A stretch of 64,000 nucleotides of DNA, taken from positions 186,001-250,000 of the forward strand of contig NZ_JAPFGD010000008.1 of assembly GCF_027257175.1 (NCBI RefSeq), given 5' to 3'. This document shows positions 1 to 8,614 of the stretch, piece after piece (the stretch's first letter is position 1; each line of letters opens with the position of its first letter). This DNA is from Castellaniella sp. S9. Lineage in GTDB: Bacteria > Pseudomonadota > Gammaproteobacteria > Burkholderiales > Burkholderiaceae_B. The translations under genes were made by a program, and so were the position numbers. A model generated the notes under the pieces. It was not told the DNA's origin, made no database searches, and saw only the letters and a program-made list of their open reading frames with translations.

Positions 1-173
1 AGATCATGACGCTGGGGGACCGGGTCGAGGACATCTTCATCCTCGAGGGTCCGGCCCTGGATCATCCGCGGGGACAGATGCGGTTCGAACAGGACGTCCT
101 GAGCGTCCTGGGCGGCGGGGCCTTGGCCGATGCGCGCGATCCCGCCGCGCCGGGCACCGTGCCTGCGGTATAG
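1..173 (+). CDS. glnD: [Protein-PII] uridylyltransferase, C-terminal end (partial)
   Basis: Only the last 56 residues are inside the window, read in the frame that starts at base 3 and ends at the TAG at 171-173. The stretch LGDRVEDIFILEGPAL has the pattern that ends the second ACT domain of GlnD, where the usual text is close to 'GERVEDxFxL'. GlnD uridylylates and deuridylylates PII proteins in response to glutamine; a matching PII gene (glnB) lies at 43.1 kb. The ACT core is followed by about 36 residues of less conserved tail. A different ACT-domain enzyme cannot be excluded because the catalytic nucleotidyltransferase and HD domains lie outside the window. Confidence 0.72.
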   Translation, partial: IMTLGDRVEDIFILEGPALDHPRGQMRFEQDVLSVLGGGALADARDPAAPGTVPAV

Positions 174-204
174 TCACCCCTCATCCGCCCTCGCTTTCTC
201 ATTC

Positions 205-696
205 ATGATGAAGAACCCATCCTCGGAATCCATCCTGCGCGGCATCGCGCTGCTGTGCCTGGCGGGCGTCGGCGTCGCCCTGGTCTCGCAATACGTGTTC
301 GACATGCAGCCCTGCGCCTGGTGCGTGCTGCAGCGCCTGATTCTGCTGGCCGTGGCGGCGGTCTGCGGGCTGGCCACGGCGGGCTGGCGCTCGGCGCGCA
401 TCCATGCCCTGGGCGCGGCGCTCGCGGCGATCCTGTCGGCCTGCGGGATCGCAGCCGCCTGGTATCAATACACGGTCGCCGCCCACCTGTTTTCCTGCGA
501 CCAGACCTTTGCCGACAAGTTCATCGCCGGCAGCGGGCTGGACGCCGCCCTGCCCTGGCTGTTCGGCATCTATGCGACCTGCATGGACGCGCGCGTGAGC
601 GTGCTGGGCATCGAGTACGCGCTATGGGCGCTGGCCTTGTTCGCCGTGTGCCTGGCGCTGGCGGCGTGGGCCTTGCGCCGCGCGCGCCGCGGCTGA
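205..696 (+). CDS. dsbB: Disulfide bond formation protein B
   Basis: Inner-membrane quinone reductase that reoxidises DsbA in the periplasm. The 163-residue length fits the family (about 160-176). It shows four hydrophobic segments, the first periplasmic loop with the redox pair in PCAWCVLQR (family form PCxWCxLQR), and a second loop with one Cys in FSCDQTF and another in ATCMD. I start at the ATG at 205, which puts MMKNPS directly before the first membrane segment; an in-frame start at 130 would add a non-hydrophobic leader and overlap the preceding gene. No good Shine-Dalgarno is visible before either ATG (205 or 208). The gene lies 31 bases after glnD and converges with purF; the two stop codons share one hairpin. 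Confidence 0.93.
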   Translation: MMKNPSSESILRGIALLCLAGVGVALVSQYVFDMQPCAWCVLQRLILLAVAAVCGLATAGWRSARIHALGAALAAILSACGIAAAWYQYTVAAHLFSCDQTFADKFIAGSGLDAALPWLFGIYATCMDARVSVLGIEYALWALALFAVCLALAAWALRRARRG

Positions 697-720
697 AGGA
701 TCGCCCCGCGGGGATCAGCC
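691..720. terminator. Hairpin shared by convergent dsbB and purF stops
   Basis: GGCTGA (691-696) can pair with TCAGCC (715-720), with an inner CCCC (704-707) / GGGG (710-713) stem. The outer arms contain the TGA of dsbB (694-696) and, on the other strand, the TGA of purF (715-717). No T-run follows on either side, so use as a bidirectional terminator is inferred from position only. Confidence 0.45.
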
Positions 721-2217
721 GTCCTCGCCCTCGGCGGCCATGGCGCCGGAGCACGCCGGCATGCCGCGGCTGAGGCTGAGGCGCTGGAGGTAGGCGGCAT
801 CGATGTCGCCGGTGACATATTCCCCGTTGAAGCACGAGGACTCGAACCGCTGCATGGCCGGGTTCAGGTCCCGCAGGGCCTGCTCCAGGTCGCTCAGCGC
901 CTGGTAGACCAGGCCGTCGGCGCCGATCTCGCGCGCGACCTGCCCGGTGTCGCGTCCCGTCGCGATCAGTTCCGACTGGGTCGGCATGTCGATGCCGTAG
1001 ACGTTGGGATAGCGCACCGCCGGGGCCGCCGAGGCAAAGAACACCTTGTGCGCCCCCGCCGCGCGCGCCATGTCGACGATTTCGCGGCTGGTGGTCCCGC
1101 GCACGATGGAATCGTCGACCAGGAGGACGTTCTTGCCACGGAACTCGAGGTCGATGGCGCTGAGCTTCTGGCGCACGGATTTCTTGCGCACGGCCTGGCC
1201 CGGCATGATGAAGGTGCGGCCCACGTAGCGGTTCTTGATGAAGCCCTCGCGATAGCAGAGGTTCAGCCGGGCGGCCAACTGCATCGCAGAGGGCCGTGAC
1301 GAATCGGGGATCGGCATGACCACGTCGATGTCGCCCAGGCGCAGGGACTTGGCCACGTTGTCGGCCAGGTATTCGCCCATGTGCAGCCGGGCGTCGTAGA
1401 TCGATACGCCGTCCATCACCGAGTCGGGCCTGGCGAAATACACGTACTCGAATACGCAGGGCGTGTGTTCGCGGCCGTCCTCGGCACAGGCGCGGCTGCT
1501 GACCCGGCCGTCCTCGGTGATCACGATGGCTTCGCCCGGCGCGACGTCGCGCACCAGGTTGAAGCCGCAGCCGGTGATCGCCACCGATTCGGAGGTCAGC
1601 ATCCATTCTGTGCCCGCGTCGGTGTCGTGGCGCCCCAGGCACAGCGGGCGGATGCCGTGGGGATCGCGAAACGCCACCATGCCGAAGCTGGAGATGTGGG
1701 CGATCACCGCATAGGCGCCCTTGGCCCGGCGATGCACCGCCCGCACCGCCTCGAAGGCGGCATGCTCGTCCAGAGTCACGCCGTTGGAGGCTTGCTGCAA
1801 CTCGTGCGCAAAGACATTGAGCAGCACCTCGGAGTCGGAATTGGTATTGATGTGCCGCCGGTCGTGCTTGAACAGCGCCTCGCGCAGTTCACGCCAGTTG
1901 GTCAGGTTGCCGTTGTGCACGAAGGTGATGCCGAACGGCGCGTTCACGTAGAAAGGCTGGGCCTCGTCGACGCTGGCGCTGGAGCCGGCCGTCGGATAGC
2001 GCACCTGGCCCAGGCCGCTGTTGCCGGGCAAAGAACGCATGTTGCGTGTGCGAAAGACGTCGCGCACCAGGCCGTGCGCCTTGTGCATGCTGAAGAACTG
2101 GTCATGGGCGGTGGCGATGCCCGCCGCGTCCTGGCCGCGATGCTGCAGCAGCAGCAGGCTGTCGTAGATCAGTTGATTGACGGGGCTTTGCCCCATCACG
2201 CCCACGATTCCGCACAT
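715..2217 (-). CDS. purF: Amidophosphoribosyltransferase
   Basis: First committed step of purine synthesis: PRPP plus glutamine gives 5-phosphoribosylamine. It is 500 residues, like E. coli PurF (505). The sequence opens MCGIVGVMG, so Cys2 becomes the N-terminal nucleophile of the glutaminase domain (roughly residues 2-240, with RYPTAG and HNGNLTN). The phosphoribosyltransferase half carries the PRPP loop VLLVDDSIVRGTTS. It is the last gene of the co-directional folC, SPOR-domain gene, cvpA, purF string, the order known from E. coli, with 15 bases between cvpA and its ATG. The cytoplasmic role and identity are clear. Confidence 0.98.
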   Translation of the reverse strand: MCGIVGVMGQSPVNQLIYDSLLLLQHRGQDAAGIATAHDQFFSMHKAHGLVRDVFRTRNMRSLPGNSGLGQVRYPTAGSSASVDEAQPFYVNAPFGITFVHNGNLTNWRELREALFKHDRRHINTNSDSEVLLNVFAHELQQASNGVTLDEHAAFEAVRAVHRRAKGAYAVIAHISSFGMVAFRDPHGIRPLCLGRHDTDAGTEWMLTSESVAITGCGFNLVRDVAPGEAIVITEDGRVSSRACAEDGREHTPCVFEYVYFARPDSVMDGVSIYDARLHMGEYLADNVAKSLRLGDIDVVMPIPDSSRPSAMQLAARLNLCYREGFIKNRYVGRTFIMPGQAVRKKSVRQKLSAIDLEFRGKNVLLVDDSIVRGTTSREIVDMARAAGAHKVFFASAAPAVRYPNVYGIDMPTQSELIATGRDTGQVAREIGADGLVYQALSDLEQALRDLNPAMQRFESSCFNGEYVTGDIDAAYLQRLSLSRGMPACSGAMAAEGEDG

Positions 2218-2232
2218 GATCCGTATCCCGCC

Positions 2233-2721
2233 TCAGTAGGGTAGCCATTGCGCCAGCGACGGCGGCAGCAGCGATTTGATTTGCTGGAAGCCGCGCACCG
2301 CGGCCCCCGACGTCCGCGCGTCCTGCCACCAGGGCTCGCGCGGCAATTCGGTGTATCCCGCCAGGCCCACCAGCGCAAGGACGATGACCACGCCGCGGAT
2401 GGTGCCGAAGGCCGCGCCCAGGCCATGGTCCGCCGGCGTCAGGCCGGTGCGGTCCAGCAGGGCCCCCAGGGCCATGTTCAGCAGGCCGATGAGCATGAGC
2501 ACGATCAGGAACATCGCCCCGTAGGCGGTGATCGTGCGCAGCAAGCCGTTTTCGATGTATTGCACCAGCCAGTTCGACAGCCCCGGCCCCCACCAGATCG
2601 CCGACACGAAAGCGACGACGTAGGCGACCAGGGACAGGACCTCGCGCACGAAGCCGCGCATCAGGCCGATCAGCGCCGACAGCACCAGGACGGCGAGGAC
2701 AATGTAGTCGAAGCTGGTCAC
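2233..2721 (-). CDS. cvpA: CvpA family inner-membrane protein
   Basis: A 162-residue membrane protein with four or five hydrophobic segments starting FDYIVLAVLVLSALIGLMRG, typical of the CvpA family (colicin V production protein; its cellular role is linked to envelope stress tolerance in other bacteria). The start is GTG at 2719-2721, overlapping the TGA of the SPOR-domain gene upstream as GTGA, so it is probably translationally coupled. Placement immediately before purF is conserved in proteobacteria. The C-terminal end (SLLPPSLAQWLPY) is the usual amphipathic tail. Function beyond family membership cannot be read from the sequence. Confidence 0.9.
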   Translation of the reverse strand: MTSFDYIVLAVLVLSALIGLMRGFVREVLSLVAYVVAFVSAIWWGPGLSNWLVQYIENGLLRTITAYGAMFLIVLMLIGLLNMALGALLDRTGLTPADHGLGAAFGTIRGVVIVLALVGLAGYTELPREPWWQDARTSGAAVRGFQQIKSLLPPSLAQWLPY

Positions 2722-3515
2722 TTGCCGGAGATCAAGCCGTTCTGGTAGCCCAGCGCCCGCAGCCGCGTCTGGGCGGCCTGGGCCGCCTCGCGGGTCGGGA
2801 ACGGGCCCACGCGCAGCCGGTAGACGGTCTTGTCGCCGGACTGGCCCCGCTCTACATAGGCGTTGGTCACGCCGGATTCCACGAGGCTGTCGCGGCGCTG
2901 GCGCGCATCCTGCTCGGTCGTATAGGCCGCCACCTGCAGGATGAAACTGCCCTGCGCCTTGGGCTGTGGGGCCGCGGCATCGTTGTCGGGCATCTTGCCG
3001 GCCAGCAGGGCCAGCGCGACCGAACCATCGTCCGTGCGCTTGGGGGTGGGATCGGGCTTGGGCTGCGCCGCGGGCGCGGGGGTCTCGGGCTCGGCACGCG
3101 GGGGCTGCGCGGCGGGCGCCGGTTCAGCGGGCGGCGGCGCGGCGGGCGTATCGCCCGCGCCGGCGGCCTGCGGGCTGGTGTCGGCGGGCGGTGGCGCGGC
3201 CTGGTCCGCCGGCGCCTCGGGGGCGACCTGGGGCGGCGCCGGCAGCGCGGCGGCATCGAGGGCCGGATCCGCGTCGCCGGCGCTGACCAGGCCCGAGGAG
3301 GTTGCCGGAACGACGATGGGCTCGCGCGGCTCGGGCGGCGGCGCGTCGAACAGCGGCGGGACGATGATGACCGCCGCCAGCACCAGCGCCAAGGCGCCGA
3401 TCAGGCGGCGTCTGGCCTTGTTGCGCAATTCCTTGAGCTGGGCTTCGCTGGAGCTTGCGCCACGGCCCGAAGTCCGTCGCTCGGAGGCTGAATCCGGGGC
3501 TTTCCGAAAAAACAT
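2718..3515 (-). CDS. dedD: SPOR-domain (DedD-like) membrane protein
   Basis: A 265-residue protein in the genomic slot that dedD occupies in E. coli. From the ATG at 3513-3515 (MFFRKAPDS) it has a short basic cytoplasmic tail, one membrane segment near residues 40-58 (ALALVLAAVIIVPPLF), a long Pro/Ala/Glu-rich periplasmic linker (about residues 60-180), and a C-terminal SPOR domain beginning GSFILQVAAYTT and ending near LGYQNGL. SPOR domains bind glycan strands lacking stem peptides at division septa, so a role in cell division is expected. An upstream in-frame codon at 3581 would add 22 residues unlike family members. It overlaps cvpA by four bases. Confidence 0.85.
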   Translation of the reverse strand: MFFRKAPDSASERRTSGRGASSSEAQLKELRNKARRRLIGALALVLAAVIIVPPLFDAPPPEPREPIVVPATSSGLVSAGDADPALDAAALPAPPQVAPEAPADQAAPPPADTSPQAAGAGDTPAAPPPAEPAPAAQPPRAEPETPAPAAQPKPDPTPKRTDDGSVALALLAGKMPDNDAAAPQPKAQGSFILQVAAYTTEQDARQRRDSLVESGVTNAYVERGQSGDKTVYRLRVGPFPTREAAQAAQTRLRALGYQNGLISGK

Positions 3516-3610
3516 CGCGCTGAAACCCGTCTGGAGCGGGCGGCTCAGTGCCTGTTTGTTCGATCCACGCATGCGGATCAAGCATACAGGCCGGCGGCGC
3601 CGCCCGATGA

Positions 3611-5026
3611 TTAAATGACGTCTCTGCCCTCGAGCCTGAGGGCCTCGAGCACCGGGCCGACGGTGGCGAACGACCCGAACACGAGAATTCTATCATTGTC
3701 GGTCGCCAGGTTTCGAGCCTCTGTAAAGGCTTGTACCGGATCATCAAAAGTGGATACGATGACGTCGCGCGCCGGCACCGCCGGACGCGGCGCCGCCCGC
3801 ACGCCGGGTTTCTTCGAGCCCTCGCCCGCGGCGCGGCCGACTTCCGTGGCGCCCTGGATGAAGGGGTCCACGGGCGCCTCGCCTTGCGTCAGGCCGCGGA
3901 TGATGGCGGCCAGCTCGTCGGCCGTGGTGCCGCGGGGGCCGTCCAGGCTGGCGCACATCCAGCGGTCGATGCGGCGGGAAATGCGCGCAAGCGTGTTCGC
4001 GATGTCCTTGTCGTGCAGCATGCCCACCACCGCATAGGTGTGCGGGTAATGGCCCATGCTGTCCAGGTTCTGGCCCAGCGCCGCCACCGCGTGCGGGTTG
4101 TGGGCCACGTCCAGTATCGTCGCCGGCAGGCCTGGCAGGATCTGCATGCGCGCCGGCAGGCTGACGTGCAGCAGGCCCTGGCGCACGTCCTGCTGGGTGA
4201 CCACCAGGCGCGGGTGCAGGGCCTCGAGCGCCGCAAGCGCCGCCGAGGCATTGATGAGCTGGTTGGCGCCGCGCAGTGCGGGATATCCCAGGGCGCTGCG
4301 GCGCTGGTCGCGGCCGCCGTATGCCCATTGCTGGCGATCGCCCGAATAATTGAAATCGTGGCCGAAGCGCCAGAGGTCGGCGCCGATCCGCCGCGCATGC
4401 TCGATCACCGTGGCGGGGGGCACGGGGTCGGCGCAGATGGCGGGCGCGCCGGGGCGGAACACGTGGGCTTTTTCCAGGCCGATGGCCTCGCGGGTGTTCC
4501 CCAGGTATGCCATGTGGTCCAGGTCCACGCTGGTCAGGATCGCGCAGTCCGCATCGATCATGTTGACGGCATCCAGGCGCCCGCCCAGGCCGACTTCCAG
4601 GATCACCACGTCGAGCTTCCGGTCCTGGAACAGCAGCAGCGCGGCCAGAGTCGCCATCTCGAAGTAGGTCAGCGTCGTGTCGCCGCGCGCGGCCTCGATG
4701 CGCTCGAACTGCTGGACGATCTGCTCGTCGCCGGCGAACTCGCCGTTGATGCGGATGCGCTCGTTGAAGTGCAGCAGGTGCGGCGAGGTGTACGTGCCCA
4801 CCCGATAGCCGGCCTGCAGCAGGATGCTGTCGAGCATGGCGCAGGTCGAGCCCTTGCCGTTGGTGCCCGCCACCGTGATCTTGATGCAGTCCAGCGACAG
4901 CGCCAGCCGCTGCGCGACCGCGCGGACCCGATCCAGGCCGAGGTCGATGGCCTTGGGATGCAGGGTTTCGAGATAGGCGAGCCAGGCGGCGAGCGGTGCG
5001 CCCTGGGCGGGACGGAGTGAGGACAT
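3611..5026 (-). CDS. folC: Bifunctional dihydrofolate synthase / folylpolyglutamate synthase
   Basis: A Mur-ligase-like ATP-dependent enzyme that adds glutamate to dihydropteroate and to folates. The P-loop is TVAGTNGKGSTCAML near residue 50, and the Mur-ligase central motifs include DVVILEVGLGGRLDAVN and LDHMAYLGNTREAI. Length from the chosen ATG (5024-5026, MSSLRPAQ) is 471 residues, somewhat longer than E. coli FolC because of a Gly/Ala/Pro-rich insert near residue 400. It heads the folC, SPOR, cvpA, purF string; about 95 bases separate its stop from the next start. A candidate -10 (TAATAT on the minus strand, near 5070) lies upstream. Confidence 0.95.
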   Translation of the reverse strand: MSSLRPAQGAPLAAWLAYLETLHPKAIDLGLDRVRAVAQRLALSLDCIKITVAGTNGKGSTCAMLDSILLQAGYRVGTYTSPHLLHFNERIRINGEFAGDEQIVQQFERIEAARGDTTLTYFEMATLAALLLFQDRKLDVVILEVGLGGRLDAVNMIDADCAILTSVDLDHMAYLGNTREAIGLEKAHVFRPGAPAICADPVPPATVIEHARRIGADLWRFGHDFNYSGDRQQWAYGGRDQRRSALGYPALRGANQLINASAALAALEALHPRLVVTQQDVRQGLLHVSLPARMQILPGLPATILDVAHNPHAVAALGQNLDSMGHYPHTYAVVGMLHDKDIANTLARISRRIDRWMCASLDGPRGTTADELAAIIRGLTQGEAPVDPFIQGATEVGRAAGEGSKKPGVRAAPRPAVPARDVIVSTFDDPVQAFTEARNLATDNDRILVFGSFATVGPVLEALRLEGRDVI

Positions 5027-5115
5027 GGCGGGAGGCGTCTTGCGCAAAAGGAAGGAACGGCAGGTGCCGATATTAGCACCCGCCGCCCGCATCCCGGCGG
5101 ACAACCCTACGGCGT

Positions 5116-6891
5116 TTACTTCTTGCGCGCCGGGGGAAGGTCCGTGCAATGGCCTTCGGCCGCCTCGGCGGCCATGCCGATCGATTCGCCCAGAGTGGGA
5201 TGGGGATGGATGGTCTTGCCGATGTCCACCGCGTCGGCGCCCATCTCGATGGCCAGCGCCACCTCGCCGATCAGGTCGCCGGCGTGGGTGCCGACGATCC
5301 CGCCGCCGAGGATGCGCCCGGATTCCGCGTCGAACAGCAGCTTGGTGAAGCCCTCGTCGCGGCCGTTGGCGATCGCGCGGCCCGAGGCCTGCCAGGGGAA
5401 CAAGCCTTTCTTGACGGCGATGCCGTCCTGCTTGGCGGACTCCTCGGTCAGGCCGACCCAGGCCACTTCGGGATCCGTATAGGCCACCGACGGGATCACG
5501 CGGGCATCGAAAAAGGATTTTTCGCCGGCGATGACCTCGGCGGCGACGTGCCCCTCGTGCACCGCCTTGTGCGCCAGCATGGGCTGTCCGACGATGTCGC
5601 CAATGGCGTAGATGTGCGGCACATTGGTGCGCATCTGCTTGTCCACGGCAATGAAGCCGCGGTCGGACACCGCCACGCCGGCCTTGTCCGCGCCGATGGC
5701 CTTGCCGTTGGGCGAGCGGCCCACGGCCTGCAGCACCAGGTCGTAGCGTTGGGGTTCGCCGGGTGCGGATTCGCCCTCGAACGTCACCCAGATGCCGTCT
5801 TCCTTGGCCTGCGCTCCCACGGTCTTGGTGTTGAGCATGACGTGGTCGAAGCGCCGGGCGTTCATTTTGTCCCAGACCTTGACGAGGTCACGGTCGGCGC
5901 CGGTCATCAGGGTCGGCAGCATTTCCACTACGTCCAGGCGCGCGCCGAGCGCCGAATAGACCGTGCCCATTTCCAGCCCGATGATGCCCCCACCGACGAT
6001 CAGCATGCGCTGCGGCACGGATTTCAGGGCGAGCGCGCCCGTGGAATCCACGATGCGCGGATCGTCCGGCAGGAACGGCAGTTTCACCGACTGGCTGCCG
6101 GCGGCGATGATGGCCGAGGAGAACTTGATCGTGGCCTGGCCGCCGTCCGCCTTGGCCACCGCCAGATGATGGGGATCGGCGAAGGTGCCCACCCCCTGGA
6201 TCACCGTGACCTTGCGGGCCTTGGCCATGCCGGCCAGACCGCCGGTCAGTTTGCCGACCACGGAGTCCTTGTAGCCGCGCAGCTTGTCCAGGTCGATCGA
6301 GGGGTCGCCGAACGCAATGCCGTGGGCCGCGAGGGACCGGGCCTCTTCCAGCACGCTGACGGTATGCAGCAGGGCCTTGGACGGGATGCAGCCGACGTTC
6401 AGGCAGACCCCGCCCAGGGTGGTATAGCGTTCCACCAGGACGACCTTCAAGCCCAGGTCCGCGGCGCGGAACGCGGCGGAATAGCCCCCGGGGCCCGCAC
6501 CCAGCACCAGGACGTCGTATTCCCCGTCGGCCGTGCCGCCGAATGTGGCGGGCGCGGGTGCGGACGCAGATGCGGGAGCCTGCGGGGCCGCCGGCGCAGC
6601 CGATGCGGCAGGCGCCGCAGCCTGAGCGGCCGGTGCTTGCGCCGCCTCGCCGGCCGCGGCCTCGACGCGCACGATGGTCTTGCCCTGCGCAACCTTGTCG
6701 CCCAGCTTGACGAGGATTTCGCGCACCACCCCGCCCTGCTCGGCCGGGATTTCCATCGAGGCCTTGTCGGACTCGACGGTGATGAGGCTTTGCTCGGCCT
6801 CGATGGTGTCGCCCACGGCCACCAGGATTTCGATCACCTCGACTTCGTCGAAGTCGCCGATGTCGGGCACATTCAGGTCTACGATGCTCAT
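5116..6891 (-). CDS. lpdA: Dihydrolipoyl dehydrogenase (E3) with N-terminal lipoyl domain
   Basis: Third component of the pyruvate dehydrogenase complex; it reoxidises dihydrolipoamide with FAD and NAD+. At 591 residues it is about 120 longer than a plain E3 because residues 1-78 form a lipoyl domain with the lysine motif ESDKAS, followed by an Ala/Pro-rich hinge (about 80-120). The FAD site is [15 protein letters not shown] near residue 130, the redox disulfide is in [13 protein letters not shown] near residue 162, and the C-terminal dimer domain contains HPHPTLGE with the catalytic His. E3 subunits with lipoyl domains are known in Neisseria and several betaproteobacteria. It follows aceF by seven bases. 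Confidence 0.97.
   Translation of the reverse strand: MSIVDLNVPDIGDFDEVEVIEILVAVGDTIEAEQSLITVESDKASMEIPAEQGGVVREILVKLGDKVAQGKTIVRVEAAAGEAAQAPAAQAAAPAASAAPAAPQAPASASAPAPATFGGTADGEYDVLVLGAGPGGYSAAFRAADLGLKVVLVERYTTLGGVCLNVGCIPSKALLHTVSVLEEARSLAAHGIAFGDPSIDLDKLRGYKDSVVGKLTGGLAGMAKARKVTVIQGVGTFADPHHLAVAKADGGQATIKFSSAIIAAGSQSVKLPFLPDDPRIVDSTGALALKSVPQRMLIVGGGIIGLEMGTVYSALGARLDVVEMLPTLMTGADRDLVKVWDKMNARRFDHVMLNTKTVGAQAKEDGIWVTFEGESAPGEPQRYDLVLQAVGRSPNGKAIGADKAGVAVSDRGFIAVDKQMRTNVPHIYAIGDIVGQPMLAHKAVHEGHVAAEVIAGEKSFFDARVIPSVAYTDPEVAWVGLTEESAKQDGIAVKKGLFPWQASGRAIANGRDEGFTKLLFDAESGRILGGGIVGTHAGDLIGEVALAIEMGADAVDIGKTIHPHPTLGESIGMAAEAAEGHCTDLPPARKK
6746..6867 (-). repeat. Lipoyl-domain DNA repeat, copy in lpd
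   Basis: About 120 bases encoding the lipoyl-lysine region (ESDKAS) that are almost identical in DNA sequence to 8100-8218 and 8454-8573 in aceF. By eye only about four bases differ between this copy and 8100-8218. Silent positions are conserved too, which suggests recent duplication or ongoing gene conversion. Confidence 0.8.
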
Positions 6892-6898
6892 GGGCGCC

Positions 6899-8602
6899 TC
6901 ACAGGATGATGCGGCGGAAGTCCGCCAGCAGGCCCGCCAGGTAGGCGTTGAAGCGGGCCGCAGCCGCCCCGTCGATCACCCGGTGGTCATAGGACAGCGA
7001 CAGCGGCAGCATCAGGCGCGGCTGGAAAGTCGCGCCGTCCCAGACTGGCTGCATCGCCGAACGGGAGACGCCGAGGATGGCGACTTCGGGCGCATTGATG
7101 ATGGGCGTGAAATCGGTGCCGCCGATCCCGCCCAGCGACGAGATCGAGAAGCATCCGCCTTGCATCTGCGACGGCGAGAGCTTGCCGTCGCGCGCCAGGG
7201 CCGCGAGCTCGGCGGTCTCGGCGGCCAGTTCGAGCACGCCCTTGCGGTCGGCGTCGCGGATCACCGGGACCACCAGGCCGTTGGGCGTATCGGCGGCAAA
7301 GCCGATGTGGAAGTATTGCTTCAGGACCAGGTTGTCGCCATCCAGCGAGGCGTTGAACTCGGGGAACTTCCTCAGGGCGGCGACCACCGCCTTGATCAGG
7401 AAGGCCAGCATCGTGACCTTGACGCCGGATTTCTTGTTTTCCGCATTGAGCTGTTGGCGCAGGGCCTCGAGCTCGGTGATGTCCGCCACGTCGTTGTTGG
7501 TCACGTGGGGAATCATGACCCAGTTGCGGTGCAGGTTGGCGCCCGAGATCTTTTTGATGCGCGACAGCGGCTTGGTCTCGATCGCACCGAACTTGGCGAA
7601 ATCGACCTTGGGCCAGCCCAGCACGCTGAAGCCCTCGCCCGCCGGCAGGGTCGAGCCCACCGGACCGGCACCGCCGGTGGCCAGGGCCTGCTTGACATGG
7701 GCCCGCACGTCATCGGCGGTGATGCGGTTCTTGGGTCCGCTGCCAGTGACCTGGGTGAGGTTCACGCCCAGTTCGCGGGCGAACTTGCGCACCGACGGCG
7801 AGGCATGCGGCAGGTTGTGCAAGGGCACGGCGGCCTCGGCATAGGCGGCCGTGGGCGAGGTGCGCTCGGGGGCGCTGGAGGCCATGGCGGCGGCGGACGC
7901 CGGGGCGGCCGCGGGCGCGGGCTCGGCGCGCGCCGAAGGCTGCACGGCGGGCGTTTCGGCCGGCGCGGCGGGTTCCTGGGCCGGCGCGCCGGCCTGGGGC
8001 GCGTCGCCGGCGCCTTCCACGACCGCGATTTCCATGCCCTGGGAGACCTTGTCGCCGACCTTGACCTTGACGGACTTGACCACCCCGCCTTCGGAGGCCG
8101 GGATTTCCATCGAGGCCTTGTCGGACTCGACGGTGATGAGGCTTTGCTCGGCCTCGACGGTGTCGCCCACGGCCACCAGGATCTCGATGACCTCGACCTC
8201 GTCGAAGTCGCCGATGTCAGGCACCGTCAGGGTGTGCAGCGCGGCGGCGCCGGCGGCGGCCTTGGGCGCCTCCTGCCGGGGGGCGGCGGTCGGGGCCGGG
8301 GCGGGCTCGGCCGGTTTGGATTCGGCCTGCGCCTCGGGCTGTGCCGCGGCCGGCACCTCGCCCGCCGCCTCGACCTCGAGGATCACGGAACCCTCCTTGA
8401 CCTTGTCGCCGACCTTGACCTTGACGGTCTTGACCACGCCGCCCTCGGAGGCGGGAATTTCCATCGAGGCCTTGTCGGACTCGACGGTGATGAGGCTTTG
8501 CTCGGCCTCGATCGTGTCGCCCGGGGCCACCAGGACCTCGATCACCTCGACCGCATCGAAATCGCCGATGTCGGGGACCTTGATTTCCACGATAGTGCTC
8601 AT
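6899..8602 (-). CDS. aceF: Pyruvate dehydrogenase E2, dihydrolipoamide acetyltransferase
   Basis: Core of the pyruvate dehydrogenase complex, transferring acetyl from lipoyl groups to CoA. The 567 residues contain two lipoyl domains (about 3-76 and 120-193, each with ESDKAS) joined by Ala/Pro hinges, a peripheral subunit-binding domain near 265-305 ([13 protein letters not shown]), and the catalytic domain with active-site motif [14 protein letters not shown] near 540. The ATG is at 8600-8602 behind a strong AGGAGG. It lies 12 bases after aceE and seven before lpd, forming one operon. E. coli AceF has three lipoyl domains; here the third resides on E3. Confidence 0.97.
   Translation of the reverse strand: MSTIVEIKVPDIGDFDAVEVIEVLVAPGDTIEAEQSLITVESDKASMEIPASEGGVVKTVKVKVGDKVKEGSVILEVEAAGEVPAAAQPEAQAESKPAEPAPAPTAAPRQEAPKAAAGAAALHTLTVPDIGDFDEVEVIEILVAVGDTVEAEQSLITVESDKASMEIPASEGGVVKSVKVKVGDKVSQGMEIAVVEGAGDAPQAGAPAQEPAAPAETPAVQPSARAEPAPAAAPASAAAMASSAPERTSPTAAYAEAAVPLHNLPHASPSVRKFARELGVNLTQVTGSGPKNRITADDVRAHVKQALATGGAGPVGSTLPAGEGFSVLGWPKVDFAKFGAIETKPLSRIKKISGANLHRNWVMIPHVTNNDVADITELEALRQQLNAENKKSGVKVTMLAFLIKAVVAALRKFPEFNASLDGDNLVLKQYFHIGFAADTPNGLVVPVIRDADRKGVLELAAETAELAALARDGKLSPSQMQGGCFSISSLGGIGGTDFTPIINAPEVAILGVSRSAMQPVWDGATFQPRLMLPLSLSYDHRVIDGAAAARFNAYLAGLLADFRRIIL
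8100..8218 (-). repeat. Lipoyl-domain DNA repeat, second copy in aceF
   Basis: Encodes the second lipoyl domain of AceF; near-identical at DNA level to the copy in lpd (6746-6867) and very similar to the first aceF copy (8454-8573). Confidence 0.8.
8454..8573 (-). repeat. Lipoyl-domain DNA repeat, first copy in aceF
   Basis: Encodes the first lipoyl domain of AceF. The central part (ESDKAS codons and flanks) matches the two other copies base for base over long runs; the end encoding [12 protein letters not shown] is the most diverged of the three. Confidence 0.75.
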
Positions 8603-8614
8603 GTTGTGTCCTCC

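Noticed and set aside
5149-6909. A 586-codon open frame on the plus strand opposite lpd
   Set aside because: It is a mirror of the lpd coding frame in GC-rich DNA; His/Gly/Asp/Arg-rich with no recognisable motif, while the minus-strand frame encodes a clear E3.
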